Assembly (NCBI GenBank): GCA_022813625.1
Contig: JAKLMB010000029.1
Coordinates: forward strand, 372,001 to 436,000
DNA: 64,000 nt
Direction of reading: 5' to 3'
Source of the DNA: Aaosphaeria pasadenensis
Taxonomy: Eukaryota > Ascomycota > Dothideomycetes > Pleosporales
Positions 46,109-57,508 of this stretch are shown here, one piece after another. The position numbers were made by a program, and so were the translations under genes. The notes under the pieces are model-generated. The model searched no databases and was not told the origin of the DNA. It saw only the letters and a list, made by a program, of their open reading frames with translations. Position 1 is the stretch's first letter. Every line of letters starts with the position of its first letter.

Positions 46109-48627
46109 TTACTCCACCTCTTCGTCTGCCAAACTCAACGTCTCAATGTTAGCTTCCAACCCTGTTCCATCGCCACTACCACCAATACTTTGTTTCGTAG
46201 CTTTCTTCCCGGACTTCCCTGCCCTCTTCTTCCTCTTGCCCGGTATACCGCTGTTCACTGATGTGAGCACGGGGGCCTCACGCACCCAGCGTGATATGGC
46301 CTCCGCACGCTCGGTCGAGATCGGATATTCGCGGCCGTCGTCTTGGGCCCAACGCTTCGGGGCTTGTGGGTTTTGATTCTGCTGTGATGTGGAAGTAGGA
46401 GGTGGTGAAGGGCTGGTGGGGGATGAAGAGGCGGCTTCTTCGTCTTCTTGGAAGCGGCGCTCGCGGGCGGCGACGGCACGCTGGAAGGATTCTTCGTCGA
46501 CGACCCGGTCGTCGGCGAGGGCTTCGAGGATGGCTTCGTGCTTCTGGCGGTCGCGCTTTTGGGTGGGAGTTTCTTCTTGATGGTGGGGCGGCGGAGGCTT
46601 CGTTGAGGTTGTGGCGGTGGAGGATGAGGAAGTAGAGGAGGCGGGGGTGCTAAGGGCGTCGCTGGGCAATTTACTACTGCCGCCAGCGTGGCCTGGGAGG
46701 GGTGCTGGGCTACATAGAGTTTCCCAGGACATGGAGAGGCCTATCCAGTTTCCTGCGCGGCGGAGGACTTCGATCCAGTCTGCGCGGGCAGGAGAGCGCG
46801 CGGCGAGGAAGATGGGGTAGCCGTCGCAGACGCGGGCAAGACGGGCAGCATTGTGGGCGTGCCGGAGGAGCTCCTTGGGTGGGGTTTGAATAAGAGAGTG
46901 ACAGAGAAGGAGGGAGTGTAGGGCGTCAGTGAGGAGTGGGTGGTAGGTTATGCGCTCGTGGTACTCTGCGAGCGCGGCGGCAGCGGCTATGTTGGCGTAG
47001 CTGACAGGATTGGTAGATGGATGCGGTGGGTATGGAGGCAGAGAGGAGGGAGGAGAGGCGTCAAAGAGCTGGCTCGACTTAAAGGTCTCTGGTGGTGGCA
47101 ACTTAGGCCACGCTGGTCGATCGCCATAGGGGGTGTTGGGTTTGCGATGTGGCACCAGTGCTTCTGATACTGGGGAGGAAGGTTTTGATGCAGAGTCCAA
47201 AAGACGGTTTAAGGGTTTTTCTGTACCTTGTGTTGGATTTCCGTAGCCATTAGCCGAGTTCCCAACACGGCGAAGAAACTCTTCCGCTTCGTCTGCAGAC
47301 AATCCTGGTGTGTATTCGAAGTGAGAAAGGAACCCAACGTAGTCCCGGATGGCACGCTTTGCATTCGTCCGGACCTGCTTTCGAGCCTCGGCCCTTCGTT
47401 GATCATCTTCCAGTTCCTCTAGCGTTATTGGTATTGGGTCTTCTCCAGCGGCTGTTTGTGCGTCTCTTCGAGCCTTCGCCTCCATGGCTTCCCTTAGTCC
47501 ATCTAAAGCATCATGTACATGTTGACAAGCGATCGTGAAATACACACCGGCGCGATGGAACAAAAGCTGCGATTCAAGAGAACTTGGTTGATCTTCTTCG
47601 GGTATTTTAACCTGCTGTTTCCAATCTCGACCATGTTGTTCCTGCATGGTCTTCGCCAGAACTAATTGGTCTTTGCCTGCGCGATGCTGCGCGGCGAGGT
47701 ACCGAGCAAGCGCCAGTCCTTCCGACAGGTCCTTCGCGGAATTTAGAAAGTCCTCTTTGAATATGCGCGTCAACGCTCTCGTCCTCCACGGCGATCCGTC
47801 ATGCGGCCTTTCTGATATTATCTCATTCAGAGTATCCAGCGGCGTGAATCGCGCCATCATCCTGGAAGGTATCTTCTCATGGAAAAAATGAACATATTTG
47901 GCATCTACGTCATTGGGGTTCCTCTGCAACACCAGATGGGCGACATCTTCCAACGTAGAAGCCGATTGCATAGTGGCGACGCTGGCCGCAATCTCGTCCA
48001 AGTGATAGGCCTGGCTCAATTTCGCCGTTGCCAGTTCGCGCATGCGATGTTTCCGCTCTCTACTCAGTTTTGTATTTCCCCCACCTCCCCCATACCCTAT
48101 CCCCAGCGCTGCGGCGTTCCCTAGCATGCCATTCCCTGCATTTAGTGAGTTGGTCACAGCTGCGGACGTTAACCCGTTGGTCGCTCGAACAGCAAGACTC
48201 GTAGCCTCGTCAACGGCCTTTCGGATCTTGACGACATCGTAGAACACGGCAGGGTCTATGGGATGCGGGCGTGGCGAGAGGTAATTGTTATGCGCAAGTG
48301 ATTCGAGGACCTCTGGGGGTAGCTGGAGCCAGGGGCCATGAAAGGAAGATATGTAGCGCCAATGCCTGTTGGGGTAGAGTCAGTATGGTGATTTCGTTGG
48401 GGAGGAACGGCCGTAAAACGGTCTGTAGAACATGCCTCCCATGAGACCTACTTATTGCGACATATTATGAGAGCAGAAGTCGAAGGCCCTGTGGCGGGCT
48501 TCTTGGATGAGGATGCGCCATTGACGTTGGCGAATGGACTGGAGGATGATGCGCATGAGGACGGGCTTGGAGGGATCGAGTTGCCATTGGGTTCGTCGGC
48601 GACCCGGGAATTCTTCTTCCTGGCCAT
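46109..48627 (-). CDS. Conserved-looking fungal protein of 810 aa, unknown
   Basis: Two exons, 48627-48452 and 48365-46109 (2433 nt, frame closes; intron 86 bp). The start MARKKNSRVADEPNG is followed by a Ser-rich stretch. Across the intron it reads HWRYISSFHGPWLQLPPEVL and then SLAHNNYLSPRPHPIDPAVFYDVVKIRKAV, a block that looks like a conserved domain. Helical TPR-like sequence follows (residues about 160-400, for example LALARYLAAQHRAGKDQLVL). A second folded block contains HPLLTDALHSLLLCHSLIQT and WIEVLRRAGNWIGLSMSWETL. The C-terminus is low complexity, with a basic nuclear-type cluster (GKRKKRAGKSGKKATKQS). No catalytic motif is visible. Function not recognised. Confidence 0.8.
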
Positions 48628-50649
48628 TGCATCGAGTGTGCAAAGGAGTGAAGGAGCATGCGACAAAAAGAATGTTACTATTAATGTTAATGTTAGAGCA
48701 TGTATCTTTGTGGAGGAGTGAATGGTATGGGTATTGAGTTCATAGTGGAGTAACCAAAGGGCATAAATTATTTCGTAACGTCTCTCTCTCCTCTCCCCTT
48801 TGGGTTTAGCGGGTCTAGCTGTTTTGAGCTCCCCTTAGCTCCTTCTAGTTCCCACTAGTCGCAAATCCCCCATCAGTTCCTCTCCTGCTCGTCTTCTCTC
48901 TCTCTCCTCTTCAAACTTTCCCATCCTCATATAACAATCCCATCTCCACTTCCTTTCCCGTCTCATCATTATTGAAATGGCCCTTCGAATGTTGCATTCC
49001 ATATTACCTCTTTAATAGAATATTCGACATCAATATCCTTCATAACTGCCATCGTGTACGATCGACTCATGCCTCCTGCCCTTTTGGGATCACACAACCA
49101 CTACGCCGCTACCATTGAATGGCATGAACAAACAAACAAACAAACAAACAAACAAACAAACAAACAAACACATCAACAAAATTACTGAACCCAACTCTTC
49201 GTACCAGATGCAGCCCCATATGCATATGCCAAACGTTACACTGCATCAACAGCAAAAGGCTTGAACTCGCGCCCAGCCAGAGTTATTATGGAGCCAGTAA
49301 TTATATCGGAGAATAAAAGTCTTGGTGGATGATCGATTTCGTGGGGTAACATCCACTTCATCGAAACGCATAACAATAACTCTATCCGGGCTTTACTTAT
49401 AACAGGCTAGTCCAACAGCACATCATCGTCCTCAACCCTCGTCACCATCACCATCACCCAGCAAGCACGACTTCTTCGTCCAACCTCATCTCCTTTCTTT
49501 ATTTAGCCTCCCACATTACCCAATCCATCCTCACTGCCGATCCTTGTAATCAAGATCCGCTCCTTTTGATCGTCGGCATGACATGAAACAAAACATTCAA
49601 CGACACCTCGGCCTCTTCTGTGCACCGGCCCGCGATTCCTGCTTCGAAAACCACAGGGATCTTCGCGCCCGTTCCGCTTCCGTCCTTTCGATCATCCTAT
49701 TTCCACCTATCAGCTATCCTCTTCCTCTTCCGCTCATGCTTGATATGTGTCGCAAGCTGCAGCCTGCTTACACTTGATGTCGCCAATAAACAAAACGAGG
49801 ACGTGTGATTCCATGGATACTGACAGGGGCTTTTTACCAACCAATGTCTTGTCGAAGCTTGTGTAGAAGCTTATACTGTTTCGGGTCTCACTGCACCATC
49901 ACGAGTGAACAATGCCGCAGCTACTATTCCTGGCAGAAGCGGGGCTATTCACAACCGCATCAGACAAGATCAAGCGTTGTAGAGCAGTCCGGTGGTTGTC
50001 TTCACGTATGTGAAGGTAGAGACTGATGCCTTCATGACTTCGATAAGTTGTCACTGCAAGCACAGTCTATATGATTTGCTTCGATCAGGTAGAACAAGTG
50101 ATGCCTCTCTGACTGACTAAACCATTGTTATCACTATGCCCGTCCTCATCTCGTCACCTGCAGCTTTCACTTCTCAGATTGAACGATCATCCACTTTCCG
50201 TCAGTATCCGTGTTTATGTATAGAGAAACCATGCGCTGTCGCCGTCGATAGTCGTCAAGTACCTCTATGTCACTCGCTGAGGGTGGTGTCCAACCCTGGT
50301 TAGCTGGCTTACCCCTCAAATGAATGTATCACTGTTTCTTGCAGACTCCGAGAACTGCCCGAGGGCTGGCAAATCAGGATAGGGCTTCTAGTACAATTTG
50401 CGTATGCTCCGTCGTCTCTCCTCTCTCGGGTACCTGTCTATCAATCGATTGGATAGTACCATGGATTCTCTGTTACGATGTGACTTCAAGATACTAGGAT
50501 GCCCTTTCAAGTCTGGCAGGTCAGTGAGCCTCAATGCCCCTATATATCGTAGCATCTCAGATAGGCCATTTTCATGTCTAGGAGCATACAAATACTCTTT
50601 GATGAGAGCAGTCTATTGCATTACCAGCACTCATTCACTTTCTTGAACC
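48628..50649. other. 2.0-kb intergenic with pyrimidine-rich tracts and a microsatellite
   Basis: Divergent promoters of the 810-aa protein and the sulfate permease. It contains TC-rich tracts (about 48780-48960), the AAAC microsatellite at 49127-49171, and CT/CA-rich promoter-like sequence. No supported gene. An open frame from ATG 50404 runs in frame to a stop at 50644-50646, three bases before the permease start. Confidence 0.45.
49127..49171 (+). repeat. Tetranucleotide microsatellite (AAAC)n
   Basis: About eleven uninterrupted copies of AAAC in the intergenic region; likely length-polymorphic. Confidence 0.95.
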
Positions 50650-52719
50650 ATGGGTTATTGGAACAAGGCCCGTACAGCGTTCGCTGAGGATCAAAACACC
50701 CAACGCTTTAGGTACTACGGCGGCAGAGCTGCTCGAGCTCTACCATCTGCTTCACTCAATTACCTGGTCGAGAAAGTGCCAGTTATTTTCTGGCTACCCA
50801 AATACAACCCTCGATGGTTGCTCAACGATGCACTTGCGGGCATCACCATCGGTGTCCTTTTGATACCTCAATCATTGGCCTACGCGAAGATTGCTACTAT
50901 CCCTGGGCAACATGGCCTCTTCTCAAGCTGGCTTCCTAACTTTCTGTACTTCTTCATGGGTACATCCAAAGGCAAGCAGGACAAGTATCACTCATCAGTA
51001 TCTGGCTAATACTGTACAGATATGTCCACTGGCCCCACCTCCCTCATTGGTCTCCTGACGGCAGAAATCATCCGTGATATCGCATCTGAAGGCTTCGCCC
51101 CGGAGGCCATAGCATCTGCTGTTGCTATGTCGATGGGAATCTATTGTTTGATCGTCGGTTTATTCAAACTTGGATTCCTGCTAGAGTTTGTCTCTATCCC
51201 GGTCCTACACGGTTTTATCTCTGCTGCTGGTATCGTCATCATGCTCGGCCAGATTCCGTCACTGTTTGGTGTCAAAGTCGGGACGGGGACAGCAAAGATC
51301 ATTCACGATCTATTTGCACAGATACCTGACTTCAAGGGGCCTACAGTAGGTGTGGGTCTAGGAGGCATTCTTCTTTTAGTCCTCATGCAGAAGATGGGAC
51401 AACGATGGGGCAAGAAGAACAAGATTATATGGTTCGTCGCGCTTGCGCGCAGTGCCATCGTCCTGATTCTGTTCACTGGCATCAGCTATGGGATCAACAA
51501 GAATCGAGACGACGACCCGGTGTGGGAACTGAGCAAGGTCAAGTCATCGGGAATCGTCCATCCTGCTATGCCTCAGCCTATCCTCATACAAAAGGTCTTC
51601 GCTCGCTCTGTCGCTCCTTTCCTTGCTGCTGCCATTGAGCACCTCGCCATTGCCAAAGGCTTTGCAAGAAAGAATGACTATGTCATAGACCCTGCCCAAG
51701 AGCTGGTGTATCTCGGCTTCGCCAATTTCTTCAACAGCTTCTTCTCATCCATGGGTGTTGGTGGTGCCATGTCACGAACCGCAGTCAACTCGGACACGGG
51801 TGTCAAGTCCCCAATGTACGGCTTCATTGCCGGTGGCTTCGTTATCCTGGCTATCTATGAGCTTACTCCTGCTCTCTACTGGATACCCAAGGCCACGCTT
51901 GCTGCCATCATTGTTACTGCCGTCTGGCACGTCGTGCTTCCACCCAGAGTCTTTTATGGATACTGGAAGACCTCCCTTGTCGACTTCATCGCATCTATGC
52001 TTGCCTTCTGGGTCACACTCTTCGTTTCGACTGAGATTGGCATTGCTTCTGCCGTTGGTTTCAATCTCGCATTCCACATTCTGTACACTGCCTTCCAGCA
52101 CATTACTCACGTCACCACTGTGGAAGACAATAACCAAGTTGTCGAGAAGTATCCGATCAAGAGCATTCCCCTAGACACCCAAGTATTCCAACCCTCTCAA
52201 AGCGTCATCTTCTCAAACGCGTTTCGCCTGAAGTCCCGATGCTTCGACGTAGTGCAGACGTACAACTCAGGCTCCGTCGTGTCTCTCGAACTACAGCAGG
52301 CAAACCGCAACTGGAGCGTCTCAGGCGAGCGTCGAGTTCGCCAGCTACGCGCCAAGGTGGGCATCGTAGACGAACCCCATCAGATATCTTTCGTCGTGCT
52401 GGATTTCGCCAAAGTCGCTACCATCGACACCACGGCGTTGATCGCCCTTCAGGACCTCAGCATCGACCTAGCCAAATACGGCGGCAAAGATCTTGAGTTG
52501 CGCTTTGTGAATCTCAACACGCAGGTTCGTTTGAGGTTTGAGCGATTTGGCTGGGTCCTATATGACTCTGCAAGTGTGACGACCTCCACGAGGGGCAGTC
52601 TGAAAGCCAACGTAGTCTACACTTCGCTCACCGAGGCACTTCTAGACCGCACTGAGGGCTCAGACTCACTTGAGATAGGTCCAACCGAGATCAAAGAGGT
52701 AGGTAGCGAGAAAGTTTAG
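50650..52719 (+). CDS. SulP family sulfate permease with STAS domain
   Basis: Two exons, 50650-50971 and 51020-52719 (2022 nt, 673 aa, frame closes). The single intron appears to be of the GC-AG class (AAAG then GCAAGC). This restores the SulP hallmark GTSKDMSTGPTSL; the nearest GT donor would delete part of it. Conserved segments are GITIGVLLIPQSLAYAKIA, VLHGFISAAGIVIMLGQIP and GVGGAMSRTAVNSDTGVKSP. The cytosolic C-terminus (about residues 490-650) is a STAS domain with VVLDFAKVATIDTTALIAL. Role: proton-coupled sulfate uptake at the plasma membrane, as in fungal Sul1/SB/Cys-14. No sulfur gene is adjacent. A stop codon lies directly upstream of the ACCATGG start. Confidence 0.92.
50972..51019 (+). 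other. Putative GC-AG intron in the sulfate permease gene
   Basis: 48-bp intron starting GCAAGC, with CTAAT as a possible branch site and TACAG at the 3' end. It is preferred over a GT donor at 50960 because only the GC donor keeps the conserved GTSKD residues. Confidence 0.65.
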
Positions 52720-53026
52720 GTTTCTTTATGGCTTGGTATGAATGAGGTTTTGGATGTTATGATGACGATAAATTATGTGAACATGGACATTCGTTTTCAA
52801 TCCTGCGTTCTTTCTTTATTTTCGGTTTCACTTTTTATTTCCTTTCGTACATCAAAGGTGGAAGTGCAGGCAACCAACACTCTTTTACACTTTACATGAA
52901 TTTATGTTCCCTATTCTGGAATTTATTGTGAACTCCTTCTGAAATTCAACTTATTAGTTTCGTAACGATCATATCATAACAATCATAACCCATCAAATAA
53001 TACCACAACTCTCCGTATATCTAGCC
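52720..53026. other. Short convergent intergenic, no gene seen
   Basis: AT-rich 3' regions of the sulfate permease and the CxxC protein genes. Confidence 0.5.
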
Positions 53027-54791
53027 TCATTTTCCCCCTTCCGACCCATCACCCTCCGTCGAGACCCAGCTCATAAGCCAATCATAACTAATCAGCGGCC
53101 TCCCCTTCCCATTAACCTCACTCCTCCTCTCCAGCGGTGCCCTCCTCGGTATCCCCTCCCCCGGCATCAAAAGTCCCCCGTGCCTCATACCACAATGCCT
53201 CACTTCCTCCACCACGACCTTCGTCCTCTTCACTGTCCCAGCAGCCTCCACGCCACGTGCCCTCTTCCCCTGCCGCACGCAGTGCACTACGTGCCTCGCC
53301 GCTGCTGTGTCGCCCTGCGGTAGCGCCACGCCGCACCCTGGACAACAGAGGGGGAAGACGTCGGGAGGGCAGAGCAGGGCGTGGATTTCCCGAGACTCTG
53401 CTCGTAGGGCTCGGAGGTCGGTTTGGCAGTGTGGGCATAGACTGCCCGGGGGGACTTCAGAGGGGGCAGACGGCGATGACTCTGGAGGAAGGGGGGAGGG
53501 AGGGGATGCCTCCACGGAGGGAGCGGACTCCACAGGGGGAGGTTGGGAAAGAGTGCTGAGTGGGGCTTCAGGGGCCTGGCTCTTCTTCCCGTCCTCCTCC
53601 TCTGTTAGGGGATCCGGCGCCACGGGGCGAGAAGGAGCAGGCTGCACACTGGGAGCGGCCTCCACACGCCGAGGGGCCTCCACGTCGTCGGGATCATACT
53701 CGCCTTCAATGATGGCGAAGAAGATGTAGTCGTCGTTCGAGATCCTATCATGACGCGCCTTCGTCATGTCCCCCAACTCGAACTTCCTCCTCGTCTTCTT
53801 GCTCAACTCACGAGCATTGATTTCTTTAGCGAACTTCGCCCAGCAGAAGTTGATGTGCTGTACGCGATTATGCTCGTTTTTTATCGCCTCTAGATCTACC
53901 CCGCAGCGGCATGGCTGCTGCTGTCGGGTACTCGATTCGATGTATTCTTCGCCCAGCTGGAAACACAATTAGTCATTTGAACCGTGGTTTGGTAAGGAAA
54001 AGGGGAGGGAACTGTGGTACTTACACTGTTCCGGATCTGGCAGTTCATGACCACCTTTTTCTTCCCACGTTCGGTTTTGCATTTCGCCACCATCTTCTTG
54101 CACTGTCGGCACAGCTCCGCATGCGACATCTTCCTCTCATACACCGGTGCCTGTCACGATATGTTAGCACTCACACTCGTCTAGACACAATTGAGGACCA
54201 GTAACTTACCTCCACCTCTTCTTCCCCTTCCTCGACGGCGGCCTCAACAACCCTCAACCCACTCTGCCCATGCAGTAACGCCCTCCCATCCCTCTTCAAC
54301 TCCTCGCGCCGCCACACCTTCGCGTGCCCAATGGCCCGCCGCCGCTGCCACGCCGCCGGCTTTCCCTCCAGCTGCTCAGAGTGCAGCCGCACCCCGTGCT
54401 TCGCAGAGTCCTGCGCCAGGTGCTCCCGGAAGCGCGCCGGGGCGAGCCGCCGGTTGACTGCAGCTTGCTGCGCGTGCTCGGCGCCCAATATCGTGTAGAG
54501 GGTTGGCCGCCAGTGGGGCTCCACGCCTGGGTGCTGCTGCTTCTGCTCGGCGAGCGAGCGGGTGAGTTGCTGGCCCAGTTTTTGGGCGGTTGGGCGTGGG
54601 GGGATGGTGCTAGGGAGGGGAGCCTGGGGGGTTGTGGGGGAGGGGGATTGGGGGGCTGTGAGAGAGGGTGCTTGGGGGGTTGTGGGAGAGGGTGTTTGGG
54701 GGGTTATGGGAGAGGGTGCTTGGGGGATTATAGGAGAGGGTGCTTGGGGGATTATGGGCGAGATGCGGCGGGTGGCTTGTAAGAGAAACAT
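53027..54791 (-). CDS. CxxC-rich protein with 8-residue Pro repeats, unknown
   Basis: Three exons, 54791-54210, 54150-54025 and 53956-53027 (1638 nt, 545 aa, frame closes). After the ATG at 54791 come six tandem copies of an 8-residue unit of the form [IT]-[ITA]-P-Q-[AT/S]-P-S-P, then a basic helical region. Exon 2 gives CRQCKKMVAKC, a CxxC pair. Exon 3 begins with a CRCGVDLEAIKNEHNRVQHINFCW segment (shortened here) that has Cys/His spacing like a zinc-binding finger. Later CPHCQTDLRAL, CCPGCGVAL and HVVHC add more such ligands, separated by Pro/Ser/Glu-rich linkers. The overall picture is a multi-finger zinc-binding scaffold. No family recognised. Confidence 0.65.
54615..54760. repeat. 24-bp minisatellite inside coding sequence
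   Basis: About six tandem 24-bp units (GAGGGTGCTTGGGGGGTTGT-like on the plus strand) encode the octapeptide repeat of the minus-strand gene. The plus strand is very G-rich, with repeated runs of 3-6 G, so G-quadruplex formation is conceivable. Confidence 0.85.
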
Positions 54792-55951
54792 TTTGGGCTT
54801 GGGAGGTGGTGGGAAATTGAGGGGAGTGATGATAGGGGTTTTTTTGACGGGATGGGGGATTGAACCGGCGACCACGGGTTCAAGTTGTTGGGGGAGGTTG
54901 AGGGGGATAGAGTAGGATTGTTGGGAGTGTGTTAGTAGGTGGCTCGTCGATGACAGTGTGCTGAACCGGTGACAGTCGATTCAGTTGGTTGGCGGAGCCT
55001 GGTTGTAGTGGTTGGGACAGTGTATGATAGTGTCCGTTGATGGTTCTGCTGTGATAGTGTACTGAGCTGGTGACAGTTGATTCTGCTGGAAGATGCTTGA
55101 GTACGATGGAGGACAATAGCTGAGGAACCCTGCGGCTTATATATTCATTCAGAGACCCGCCAATATGTATCTTCAATACTTGCTCAAATATTGGACATCT
55201 CATGAGTTCCAAGGTTCGGCATCAAAATGTTGCATTTCCATACCATATGCCTCATGTCAGTGGTGAACCATGAAACGACGTCCGGATAAGAAGCACGAAC
55301 TGGGAATTCCTATTATGGGCATACGATGCATGACGTATGGCTGTAACTTGACTCATCTCATGGCATCTCCGAAGCTGTTGGGATCGTGGGTCACTGGACA
55401 CATGTGATAGATCCTCACAGGCGGGTTTCGTAACTTCACCGAGCAAGCTCCGAGATATCATAATCAGGGGCAATATCATAGGTCGATGGTAATCTTCAGA
55501 ATAGGACTGTTACAGATCATGGTTGTAAAGTCATATAATTCTTTCAGAAGGTGTTGTAATCATTCACTGTTACGAGGCAGTATACGAGAGAAAGGGACTG
55601 AATCATCAAGCGCCTTCTTCTAGGGAAATGAGGAAAGCTTGTGGAAGGAATTCAGAACGTTCACTGTAACAGCATAGTTCATAAGATAAACGTTCTAAAT
55701 GATTAAATTTCTCATTCTATAGCAAATATTCATGGACATCTCAACAATGCCATTGTCCAAATTACATGCGCCATCAAGTGTGAAATGCGCCCTCTGCCCC
55801 TTAGTTGTCTGTACAGATCATACTGCCATCACTATCTCCTCAAGATGGCCTGCAAATCCCCCCATTGCCTTCACGTATTGAAACATTCTCAGTACCGGGC
55901 ATGGATCGAGTCTGCAAAGCCAGTGGCTTCCGACCCTTCACCTCCTGGTCA
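54792..55951. other. Intergenic, no gene seen
   Basis: 1.16 kb upstream of the CxxC protein gene and downstream of the acidic unknown gene (both minus). Around 54940-55080 phrases such as GTGTGCTGAACCGGTGACAGT and GTGTACTGAGCTGGTGACAGT recur, an eroded direct repeat. Nothing else recognised. Confidence 0.45.
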
Positions 55952-56674
55952 TCATCTACAGTAGAAGCCAGCAAAGCCTCCAGAGTACGCATGGCTCTCC
56001 CAATCCATAGGAGAGCCTGTACCAGCAGAATTCGAAGGCAAGTTTTCCCAGGAACCTTCCTCATTCGCGTCCGATGACTCGTCCTTGTCATCAAAACGGC
56101 ACTCCTTGGCTAAACGAGACGGCATCACCGCCGAGTAGCGTTCCCACGCCGGTTTCTGAGCCACATGGAGGTTGCGGTCGTAAGTCCATCGTTGAGTGTA
56201 GTTTTCATCCACGCGTTTCTGGGTCAGGGAGCCATTGAGGACGGATATCCGGTGATCGACATACACGGTCGAGGGGTTCACTTCGTAGTAGGCGTAGTAA
56301 TTGAACTGTAGGTGCGAGTCATCGCTGGGTGATTCGCTTGCTTCGGAGTATTGAGGGGATGCGTTATCTGATGTTAGGAAGGAGGTTTTCTCTTCGGTTG
56401 TTGGGATTTCTTTCAGGGGTGAGCGCGATACGTGAGTCATGGAGGTTCCTTCCGTGGATGAAGAGGGCGCTTGAGTTGTTGAGGGTCCTTCCGATGGAGT
56501 GGAAGACGACGATGTGGGTGGCGACTGGGGGATTGGTGTGGTTATAGCGTCTTTTGATTCTTCCCAGGTGGTGTAATCGTCGACCAGTTCGTTGTAATCC
56601 CAATCCTCTTCTTGTTCGTCTGCCCAAATGGTGAAGGTTGTGGATTCAGGGTTATTGGAGATTGGAAACGCCAT
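55952..56674 (-). CDS. Acidic Ser/Thr-rich protein, unknown
   Basis: Intronless frame of 240 aa from a good ATG (MAFPISNNPESTTFTIWADE). Rich in Ser, Thr, Pro, Glu and Asp, with a short more structured part (HLQFNYYAYYEVNPSTVYVD; RWTYDRNLHVAQKPAWERYS). No signal peptide, membrane segment or family recognised. Probably a real but rapidly evolving gene. Confidence 0.5.
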   Translation of the reverse strand: MAFPISNNPESTTFTIWADEQEEDWDYNELVDDYTTWEESKDAITTPIPQSPPTSSSSTPSEGPSTTQAPSSSTEGTSMTHVSRSPLKEIPTTEEKTSFLTSDNASPQYSEASESPSDDSHLQFNYYAYYEVNPSTVYVDHRISVLNGSLTQKRVDENYTQRWTYDRNLHVAQKPAWERYSAVMPSRLAKECRFDDKDESSDANEEGSWENLPSNSAGTGSPMDWESHAYSGGFAGFYCR

Positions 56675-57508
56675 AGTGGTTGGTGTGTGAGACCTTACAA
56701 AGGGTCACGAAGGTGCAGATGGAGAAGTTTTCGTTCCTCAGGTAAAGAGTTACTGCTGTTATATAAGACAGCAGCAATGGTGGATGAACAATGTAGCGTA
56801 AATGTCTCACTGTACAATGAAGGTAAGATGTGTGTGTGAGAGAGTCAGGGGTTGAGTTTACAAAAGCGAAGCAGTCTGATCTAGATGACAGAGAGTCTTT
56901 ATATATGACGGGGAGAAAATGTTTCATTCGTGTCATGATTGTTGACCCTCAATAATCTTGCTGCAACTATTTCCACTTGTAGTGAAAGTATACGAATCTC
57001 CTCAACGTCCCAAAGTTTCTAACATTGTGCAGCGGTTCTATACCGCACAAAGTTCAACCTCAACAATGTTGATGAAACACGCGGGACCCAATGTAATATC
57101 ATTATTCACTACTGTGGGACGTGTTTCCAAAGTCGAAAAGTCCATACTTCTGATTTCTGGGTTGAAAGTTCGTGTCTGACTTTGCAGTGACGGGGTTGCC
57201 TCTCTTACTCTCCAATGGCATTAATGATATTCAACAATATTGCACATCTCCAATCAAAATATGCAAACTAAAAATCTCCGAATCTTCTCATTCATAGCAA
57301 CAGGACGTGATGATTGCAAGTATGATAGGACCAGGGCGAGCCAGGTCAATATCTCTACATATTTCAGGTTTTTGATGGCCTCCCGCTCATACCTGTGTCT
57401 TTCTTTGAGTTTCCCAGCCTTGCTTCCATAACTGCTTCAGATCATCCGTGTGACTTCATCCCTTTCACCCCAACGTAAGTATACAATGTCAGCGGCCCAA
57501 ACAGAATT
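56675..57508. other. Intergenic, no gene seen
   Basis: Divergent region between the acidic unknown and the kinase-like gene. Short frames only. Confidence 0.45.

Noticed and set aside
53137..53729. Two overlapping 140-aa plus-strand frames
   Set aside because: Shadows of the minus-strand CxxC protein gene, with a Ser/Pro/Arg/Gly composition expected from antisense.
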